Assembly: GCA_003513855.1 (NCBI GenBank)
Contig: DOTC01000015.1
Span: forward strand, 521-12,785
Direction: 5' to 3'
Length of the DNA stretch: 12,265 nucleotides
Origin: Deltaproteobacteria bacterium
GTDB lineage: Bacteria; Desulfobacterota; Deferrimicrobia; Deferrimicrobiales; Deferrimicrobiaceae
Part shown: piece after piece, positions 6,836-12,265 of the stretch
Layout: every line of letters starts with the position of its first letter
Numbering within the stretch: the stretch's first letter is position 1
Position numbers and translations under genes: made by a program
The notes under the pieces: generated by a model
What the model was told of the DNA's origin: nothing
The model's input: only the letters and a program-made list of their open reading frames with translations
The model's database searches: none

Positions 6836-8616
6836 TCCGGCGTCGTCACACGGATGTGCAGTTCCCGCAGCTGCTTCGGGTCGACCGGAGATGGGGCGTC
6901 GGTCATCAGGCAGGTGGCCTTCTGGGTCTTCGGGAAGGCAATCACCTCCCGCAGGGATCTTGCCCCCGCGAGAATCATCGCGAGACGGTCCAGCCCGAAC
7001 GCGATCCCTCCGTGAGGCGGCGCTCCGTACTCCAGCGCTTCCAGGAGAAACCCGAACTTCCTGCCGGCCTCCTCCGGCCCGATGTTCAGCAGTTCGAACA
7101 TCCGGGACTGCACATCCCGCCGGTGGATCCGGATGCTTCCGCCCCCGATCTCAGCGCCGTTCAGCACCATGTCGTACGCCTTCGCGCGGACCTTCCCCGG
7201 ATCGGTGTCCAGCAGGGGAAGGTCCTCGTCCAGAGGTGCCGTGAAGGGATGGTGCATCGCCGCGTACCGTCCCGCCTCCTTGTCCCACTCCAGCAGCGGG
7301 AAATCGGTCACCCAGAGGAACGCGTAGCGGGACCGGTCGATGAGGTCGGCCTTCTCCCCGAGGTGCAGCCGGAGACGCGCGAGGGAGTCGCAGGCGACGG
7401 GAACCTCGTCCGCCACGACCAGGACGAGATCGCCGGGCTTCGCACCGCTCTTGGCGAGAAGCGCCTCCATCTGGTCGCTCCGGAAATGCTTCGCGATCGG
7501 CGACGCGAGGCCCGTCGCGGACACCTTCCACCAGGAGAGCCCACGCGCGCCTCCGACCTTCGCCACCTCCTCCAGGGCGGCCAGTTCGGTCCTGCTGGCC
7601 TCCCCGAATCCCGGTGCGGTGATCCCCCGGATCACGCCCCCTTTCCCCGCGATGTCGGCGAACACCCGGAACCCGGTGTCCCCAAGCTCCTTCGTGTAAT
7701 CGACGATCTCCAGCCCGAAACGGATGTCGGGCTTGTCGTCGCCGAACCGGTCCATCGACTCCCGGTAGCTGATCCTGGGAAAGGGGCGCGGGATCTCGAC
7801 CCCGATCACGTCCCGGAACACCCGGACCATCAGGCCTTCCATCATCTGGAAGATATCCTCCCGGTCGATGAAAGACATCTCGACATCGATCTGGGTGAAC
7901 TCGGGCTGCCTGTCGGCGCGGAGGTCCTCGTCACGGAAACACTTCACGATCTGGGCGTAGCGGTCGTACCCCGCGATCATCAGGATCTGCTTGAAGAGCT
8001 GGGGGGATTGCGGAAGCGCGAAGAACGCCCCCGGCGATACCCGCGAAGGCACCAGATAGTCCCGGGCCCCTTCCGGGGTGCTCTTGGTGAGGACGGGCGT
8101 TTCGACCTCGATGAACCCGTTCTCGAAGAGGTAGTCGCGCGTGGACCGGGCGAGGAGGGACCGCTGGAGGAAGGCCTTCTGGACCGAGGGACGGCGCAGG
8201 TCGAGGTACCGGTACTTGAGACGGACGCTTTCCGCGACGTCGGTGTCGTCCTCGAGGGCAAACGGTATGGGCTTCGATTCGTTGAGGATCGCCACGGAGG
8301 AGGCGGCCACTTCGATCGCTCCGGTTGGCAGGTTCCGGTTTTCCGTCCCCTCGGGGCGCCTGCGCACCGTGCCCCGCACCGACAGAACGTACTCGGCGCG
8401 GAGAAGGTCGGCTTTGGCGTGCGCTTCGGGGACGGAGTCAGGGGACAGGACGACCTGGGCGATCCCTTCCCTGTCCCGCAGGTCCACGAACACCAGCCCC
8501 CCGTGGTCTCTTCGCCGGTGAACCCACCCGCACAGGACGACCTCCTGCCCGATATGCTCCGGGCGCAGCTGCCCGCAATAGAACGTCCGCTTGTGCTCAG
8601 GCAGAAAAGCGTCCAC
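6826..8616 (-). CDS. aspS: Aspartyl-tRNA synthetase, bacterial type, probably non-discriminating (Asp/Asn)
   Basis: A 596-residue class II aminoacyl-tRNA synthetase, normal length for bacterial AspRS. It has an N-terminal anticodon-binding OB domain (1-110), the class II core with motif 2 [18 protein letters not shown] (227-244), the bacterial GAD insertion (about 285-420), and motif 3 [15 protein letters not shown] (537-551). RRRDHGG (34-40) has His38 and RRRPEG (85-90) has Gly90. At these positions E. coli AspRS has Leu and Lys, while the Pseudomonas aeruginosa enzyme that also charges tRNA-Asn has His and Gly. This predicts Asp-tRNA-Asn formation, to be converted by GatCAB. The start is GTG 8616 with GGAGG seven bases upstream, two bases after the hisS stop. 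hisS-aspS adjacency is common in bacteria. The gene converges on pal. Confidence 0.97.
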   Translation of the reverse strand: MDAFLPEHKRTFYCGQLRPEHIGQEVVLCGWVHRRRDHGGLVFVDLRDREGIAQVVLSPDSVPEAHAKADLLRAEYVLSVRGTVRRRPEGTENRNLPTGAIEVAASSVAILNESKPIPFALEDDTDVAESVRLKYRYLDLRRPSVQKAFLQRSLLARSTRDYLFENGFIEVETPVLTKSTPEGARDYLVPSRVSPGAFFALPQSPQLFKQILMIAGYDRYAQIVKCFRDEDLRADRQPEFTQIDVEMSFIDREDIFQMMEGLMVRVFRDVIGVEIPRPFPRISYRESMDRFGDDKPDIRFGLEIVDYTKELGDTGFRVFADIAGKGGVIRGITAPGFGEASRTELAALEEVAKVGGARGLSWWKVSATGLASPIAKHFRSDQMEALLAKSGAKPGDLVLVVADEVPVACDSLARLRLHLGEKADLIDRSRYAFLWVTDFPLLEWDKEAGRYAAMHHPFTAPLDEDLPLLDTDPGKVRAKAYDMVLNGAEIGGGSIRIHRRDVQSRMFELLNIGPEEAGRKFGFLLEALEYGAPPHGGIAFGLDRLAMILAGARSLREVIAFPKTQKATCLMTDAPSPVDPKQLRELHIRVTTPEKS

Positions 8617-8618
8617 CT

Positions 8619-9887
8619 CTACTCCTCCCGGATGTCATCACGGCGGGTCAACCGCCGGATCGCCTCGTCCTTCGAAAGCTCCTCCTGCACCCCCGCCGCC
8701 ATGTCCCGGAACATGACCCCCCCGCGCCCGGCCTCCTCCTCCCCGAACACCACGACGAAGCGGGCCCCCGCCCTGCCCGCTCGCCGAAACTGGCCCTTGA
8801 CGCTGCGCCCCTCGTAGTCGACCTCGGTCCGGATCCCCATGCCGATCAACGTCATCTTCCAGCGGAACGCCTCGGGAAGGAACCGGCTGCTGGCGGTGAC
8901 CAGGAAGACGTCCGGTGCGGAGGTCCGGGACTCCTCCTCCCCGAGGAGCATCAGGAAGCGCTCGACTCCGATGGCGAAGCCGATCGCGGGGATCCTTTCC
9001 CGACCCCCCAGGATCTCCGCAAGCCCGTCGTAGCGTCCCCCCGCCGCGACCGTATTCTGCGCCCCCATGCCGGGGATGACGAACTCGAAGGCGGTCCTGC
9101 GGTAGTAGTCCAGTCCACGGACCATGCGCGGGTTCCGGGTGAACGGGATTCCCGAATCGCGCAACACCCCTTCCACGGACTCGAAGTGCGCGCGGCAGGG
9201 GTCGCAGAGGGAATCCAGCGCGGACGGGGCATCGGCAGTGGCGCGCATGCACCCTTCCGCCTTGCAATCCAGCACGCGGAGGGGATTCCGCTCGCGCCGA
9301 CGGCGGCAGTCGTCGCACAGCCTGTCCTCCCGGGAGGACAGGAAATCGGACAGGTTCCGGTGGTAGGCGGGGCGGCAGGCGGGATCCCCCAGGGAGTTGA
9401 TCTCGAGGAAAACCCCCGAAAGCCCCGTCTCCTTCAGAAAGCCGTGAAGGAACGTCAGGATCTCCGCGTCGGCGAAGGGAGAATCGGTGCCGAACAACTC
9501 CGCTCCGAACTGGTGGAACTGGCGGAGCCGGCCCTTCTGGGGCCTCTCGTGGCGGAACATCGGCCCCACGTAGAACAACCGGACGGGCCACTCTCCCAGG
9601 GCGGCCCGGTTGGCCTGCAGTGCCCTCACCACGGGCGCTGTCCCCTCCGGCCGCATCGTGAGACTCTCGCCGGAGCGGTCGGAGAAGGTGTACATCTCTT
9701 TTTCCACGATGTCGGTCGTTTCCCCGACCGAGCGCGCGAAGAGTTCGGTCTTCTCGAGGACGGGAGTCCGGATCTCGGAGAACCCGAACCGGGTCGCGTA
9801 CTCGCGAAACGCCGCCTCCAGAGCGGCCCACCTGGCGGACGTCGGGGGGAGGATGTCCTTCATCCCCCGTACGGAAGGGATGGTCAT
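8619..9887 (-). CDS. hisS: Histidyl-tRNA synthetase
   Basis: A 422-residue class II synthetase charging tRNA-His. Motifs: [11 protein letters not shown] at the N-terminus; [18 protein letters not shown] (38-55); motif 2 [19 protein letters not shown] (110-128); the histidine-specific boxes [13 protein letters not shown] (257-269) and AAGGRYDGL (281-289); motif 3 [11 protein letters not shown] (301-311); and a C-terminal anticodon-binding domain (about 325-422). The insertion domain carries six cysteines, 191, 194, 208, 213, 228 and 231, arranged as two CX2C pairs around a CX4C, which looks like a zinc-type site; similar cysteines occur in other bacterial HisRS. ATG 9887 overlaps the upstream stop as ATGA and has no clear ribosome binding site, so it is probably translated by coupling to the GGDEF gene. 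The aspS start follows two bases after its TAG. Confidence 0.97.
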   Translation of the reverse strand: MTIPSVRGMKDILPPTSARWAALEAAFREYATRFGFSEIRTPVLEKTELFARSVGETTDIVEKEMYTFSDRSGESLTMRPEGTAPVVRALQANRAALGEWPVRLFYVGPMFRHERPQKGRLRQFHQFGAELFGTDSPFADAEILTFLHGFLKETGLSGVFLEINSLGDPACRPAYHRNLSDFLSSREDRLCDDCRRRRERNPLRVLDCKAEGCMRATADAPSALDSLCDPCRAHFESVEGVLRDSGIPFTRNPRMVRGLDYYRRTAFEFVIPGMGAQNTVAAGGRYDGLAEILGGRERIPAIGFAIGVERFLMLLGEEESRTSAPDVFLVTASSRFLPEAFRWKMTLIGMGIRTEVDYEGRSVKGQFRRAGRAGARFVVVFGEEEAGRGGVMFRDMAAGVQEELSKDEAIRRLTRRDDIREE

Positions 9888-11275
9888 GGGACTTTCTGTG
9901 CGTCCGCGAGGTAGACGATGTTCCGGGTGGAGTCTTTCCCCCTGTACATCGCCTTGTCGGCCAGATTCAGCAGATGCTGCTTCGACGTGGCGTGTTCGGG
10001 GAAGGCCGCGATCCCGATGGAGATCGTCAGGCGGATATCGAGTCCCTTCTCCTGGCCGAACGGTTTCTCCTCGATCATCTTGCGCATCCGCTCCGCCACC
10101 AGAATCGCCTCTTCGGCCCTCGTCTCCACGAGGAGCACCACGAACTCGTCCCCTCCGTACCGGACCACGGTGTCCGTCTCGCGAACACAGGACCGCAGCA
10201 CGTTGCCGGCCTCCACCAGCACCCTCGTGCCGACAAGGTGCCCGTGCGTGTCGTTGACGCGCTTGAAGAAGTCCAGGTCCATGAACAGGACCGAGAAGAA
10301 GTTTCTGTACCGCTCCGACCGTTTCAGCTCCCGGTCGAGCACCACGTTGAGATACCGGCTGTTGTAAAGCTTCGTGAGGTCGTCGATGTAGATCAGGTTC
10401 TGCGTATGAATTCCGCGTTCGGCGTTGAGGAGCGCGAACCGGACCTGGCGGTGGAAGAAGTTGAGGAGCGTGCTCCCGAGCACGTCCGCGCCGGGGACCC
10501 CTCGCAGGGCAAGAACGGCGAACATGCTCGACCCCGGGGAAAGATCGAACCGGAGGGTGAAGAACGTCCGGTTCTCCCCGAGCATCGCCTCGTCCTCCGG
10601 GGTGAGGCTCGCCACGCCCTCGGTGGGGAACACGGCGGGCACGGGCGAAGAGAGTTTCGTGATCCCCGCGCCGAACCGGAGGAGAAAGACTCCCGCCATC
10701 GAATCGTCGGGGAACCCCGCCGTCGCCAGGACGGAGAACCCGGTCCCTCTCCCCTCCTGCGCGCGGAACAGGATCCCGAACGAGGCCCCGAGAGACTCCT
10801 TGAACATCTCGATCACGGTGTAGCCGAGCAGGTCCAGATCGGTCGTCGTGATCACCGGAAAACAGTAGTCGAACAGCTCGTCGAGCGACATTTTCCGGAG
10901 CAGTCCGTGCCCGAGAAAGAGGTACTTCTCCAGGGACGGGAGAAGCTCCCTGCCCAGATTCTCCTCGAAGATGATCTCCGACGCGCCCCCCCGCAACCCC
11001 CCCAGAACGGAAGGCCCTCCCTTCTTCGGGAGGATCAGGATCACGGGGGTCTTGGGGGCGAGGGAAAGGATGTCCCTGACGAACACCTCCGCGGTTTGCG
11101 CCTTTCGGAATTTCCGGGCGACGATGACGGAGAAGTTCTCCTTGGAGAGGGCGGCCACACCCTTTTCCCAGTCCTCGTGGACCGTGACATGGACGCCGGT
11201 CAGAGAGGGTTCCCGGACTATGCGGTCGATCGGCGCCGGATCGGATGAGAGAATCAGGACTCGCTGCTTCGCCAT
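9884..11275 (-). CDS. GGDEF diguanylate cyclase with degenerate receiver and central sensor region
   Basis: This 463-residue soluble protein is predicted to make cyclic di-GMP from GTP. The N-terminal 1-120 looks like a response-regulator receiver fold (RVLILSSDPAPIDRIV; later PVILILP and GGASEIIF), but the phosphorylatable Asp at the end of the third strand is replaced: FSVIVARKF (48-56) has Ala53. The conserved Lys before the last helix is also absent. The middle (about 130-285) resembles a GAF-type sensor without recognisable ligand residues. The C-terminal GGDEF domain (about 295-460) has IDDLTKLYNSRYL, FMDLDFFKRVNDTHGHLVG, the intact active site GGDEF (374-378) and an inhibitory-site RETD (365-368) five residues before it, so product feedback is expected. 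Start ATG 11275 has only a weak ribosome binding site, 37 bases after comEC. It is coupled to hisS by ATGA. Input signal and target are unknown. Confidence 0.92.
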   Translation of the reverse strand: MAKQRVLILSSDPAPIDRIVREPSLTGVHVTVHEDWEKGVAALSKENFSVIVARKFRKAQTAEVFVRDILSLAPKTPVILILPKKGGPSVLGGLRGGASEIIFEENLGRELLPSLEKYLFLGHGLLRKMSLDELFDYCFPVITTTDLDLLGYTVIEMFKESLGASFGILFRAQEGRGTGFSVLATAGFPDDSMAGVFLLRFGAGITKLSSPVPAVFPTEGVASLTPEDEAMLGENRTFFTLRFDLSPGSSMFAVLALRGVPGADVLGSTLLNFFHRQVRFALLNAERGIHTQNLIYIDDLTKLYNSRYLNVVLDRELKRSERYRNFFSVLFMDLDFFKRVNDTHGHLVGTRVLVEAGNVLRSCVRETDTVVRYGGDEFVVLLVETRAEEAILVAERMRKMIEEKPFGQEKGLDIRLTISIGIAAFPEHATSKQHLLNLADKAMYRGKDSTRNIVYLADAQKVP

Positions 11276-11312
11276 TTCATCTGCCGGAAAAATTCATGCG
11301 TCTGCGTTCCTT

Positions 11313-12265
11313 TTACCCTTCCGGGGGCAGGCGCAAGAATAGTTCCCAGAGGTTGGGGCGCCGTTCCTGCTCGATGAAAACGAGATCGCCGTCGCTTCGC
11401 AATGTAACAGCCCCATTTTCCAAGTAGAATGCCAGAACCGAGGGTATCAGATTCCCTTTTCTGAAACAAATGCTATTTTGGGAAACGACGGCGTCGGGGG
11501 CCGCTGCCCGGATCCACGCCCCGGGCTTGGCCTCGGCCGAACCATGATGCGGCAGAAAAAGGATCCGTTCCCCCCCCTTTTTGTCGCGGAAGTTTTCCCC
11601 CCAGGCGGATGGCCCCCGCTCCACGTCGCCGGGGAGCCACGCGGAGAAGGAGCCGTGGCGAATCTCCAGCAACAGGCACCGTTCGTTAACCTTTTTCCGC
11701 CCGCTTCCCTGTCCCGTCCCGCGGACGATCACCTCCGCCCCGCCCGACCCGTATCTGTCCCCCCGGGATTTTCCCCGGACCCTGTCGGTGTCCCCCCCGA
11801 CCGCCTCCCCGAACGCGCCCTTGGGAATCCCTTCGGGGATCCAGATCTCCCCCACAGGCAGGGACGACAAGACGGCCTCCGCCCCGCCGTAATGATCCTC
11901 GTGCGGGTGCGTCAGGACGAGCACATCGATCCGGCGGATCCCCCTGCTCCGGAGGTACGGAAGGAGGACGGTCTCTCCCTTGTTCCCCCGAAGGCCGCTT
12001 CCGCAATCGACGAGCATATGCCCTCCTCCCGGGAAGGAAATCACGTGAGCCGCCCCCTTCCCGACGTTCAACGCGGCGAGAGTCAGGCGATGGTCAGGCA
12101 GGGCGGCATACGGAATGTGGACCCAGGCGAGGAAGACGGCACTGGCAACGGCAACCGCAGGCCACGGTTCCCTCCCGCGGCTGCGGAGCCACAGGGATCC
12201 GAAAACGGCCCCCCCCGTACAGACAATCGGTGCGGCGATCCCGGAGGGGGGAAGGGGAACCCAGC
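11313..12265 (-). CDS. comEC: ComEC/Rec2-type DNA uptake channel, C-terminal part (N-terminus beyond window)
   Basis: The minus-strand frame is open from the window edge to TAA at 11315-11313, giving 316 visible residues; ComEC proteins usually have 700-800. Two hydrophobic stretches (IAAPIVCTGGAVFGSLWL and WPAVAVASAVFLAWV, visible residues 9-26 and 34-48) are probably the last membrane segments of the competence domain. They are followed by the metallo-beta-lactamase-like domain: LNVGKGAAHVISFPGG, HPHEDHYGG (119-127, the metal-binding HxHxDH), LPGDVE (Asp213) and LPHHGS (238-243). A TTG at 12071 is internal, not a start. In ComEC this domain is thought to degrade the non-transported strand during DNA uptake. 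The usual HPHP motif near the C-terminus reads NLIP here (RKGNLIPSVL), which may alter the metal site. The GGDEF gene follows after 37 bases. A stand-alone hydrolase is unlikely given the membrane segments. Confidence 0.9.
   Translation of the reverse strand, partial: WVPLPPSGIAAPIVCTGGAVFGSLWLRSRGREPWPAVAVASAVFLAWVHIPYAALPDHRLTLAALNVGKGAAHVISFPGGGHMLVDCGSGLRGNKGETVLLPYLRSRGIRRIDVLVLTHPHEDHYGGAEAVLSSLPVGEIWIPEGIPKGAFGEAVGGDTDRVRGKSRGDRYGSGGAEVIVRGTGQGSGRKKVNERCLLLEIRHGSFSAWLPGDVERGPSAWGENFRDKKGGERILFLPHHGSAEAKPGAWIRAAAPDAVVSQNSICFRKGNLIPSVLAFYLENGAVTLRSDGDLVFIEQERRPNLWELFLRLPPEG

Noticed and set aside
6790..8817. A 675-codon plus-strand open frame antisense to aspS, and similar long antisense frames at 2379-3746, 3807-5402 and 8325-9914
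   Set aside because: They mirror strong minus-strand genes in GC-rich DNA, where stop codons are rare in all frames. Their translations are Arg/Pro/His/Gly-rich without recognisable domains, and they run across real gene boundaries.
11385..11435. Internal minus-strand promoter (TTCTAC, 17-base spacer, TACATT) in the 3' end of comEC for the GGDEF gene
   Set aside because: The -35 box is poor and the match lies inside conserved comEC coding sequence in an AT-richer patch. Chance resemblance is more likely.
12069..12071. TTG as a start giving a 252-residue stand-alone metallo-hydrolase
   Set aside because: The frame continues upstream with membrane segments to the window edge, as expected for ComEC. 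The TTG is a leucine codon in the conserved lead-in of the domain.

Overview
The window is a GC-rich, densely packed bacterial chromosome segment with no transposase, integrase, CRISPR array, tRNA or rRNA that I can see. The gene families together suggest a deltaproteobacterium-like organism (Desulfobacterota in the broad sense): an LDH-type malate dehydrogenase next to sucC, an ADP-forming acyl-CoA synthetase paired with a BioD/DRTGG protein, a DUF4398-like lipoprotein coupled to Pal, and a comEC-GGDEF-hisS-aspS run. This placement is an inference; there is no rRNA to confirm it.

Region 1 (1-2413, minus strand) is a TCA-cycle block: the first 280 codons of sucC (cut by the window edge), a 308-base gap with a candidate promoter and a terminator-like hairpin just before sucC, then mdh. 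Directly upstream of mdh is a short, decayed N-terminal piece of an isocitrate dehydrogenase gene. It keeps a strong ribosome binding site, but an AAG codon sits where the start codon should be. A promoter with a perfect TTGACA box precedes it and now probably drives mdh.

Region 2 (2416-5656, minus strand) is a two-gene operon: a fused ADP-forming acetyl/acyl-CoA synthetase overlapping by four bases a BioD-like/DRTGG protein (the N-terminal part of long phosphotransacetylases without the catalytic domain). It ends in an intrinsic terminator two bases from the TTGACA box of the next unit. Region 3 (5657-6835, plus strand) starts from an AT-rich divergent promoter region and encodes two translationally coupled lipoproteins, a small DUF4398-like one and Pal, closed by a very GC-rich hairpin.

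Region 4 (6826-12265, minus strand) converges on the Pal operon and reads, in transcription order: comEC (C-terminal part, cut by the window edge), a GGDEF diguanylate cyclase with a degenerate receiver, hisS and aspS. Junctions are 37 bases, a 4-base overlap and 2 bases, so this looks like one operon. The AspRS carries the His/Gly pair linked to non-discriminating enzymes, suggesting tRNA-dependent asparagine formation.

I did not find a wholly new system. The most informative items are the icd fossil with its lost start codon, the sucC leader, the acyl-CoA synthetase/DRTGG pair and the coupling of a c-di-GMP enzyme to comEC and two tRNA synthetases.
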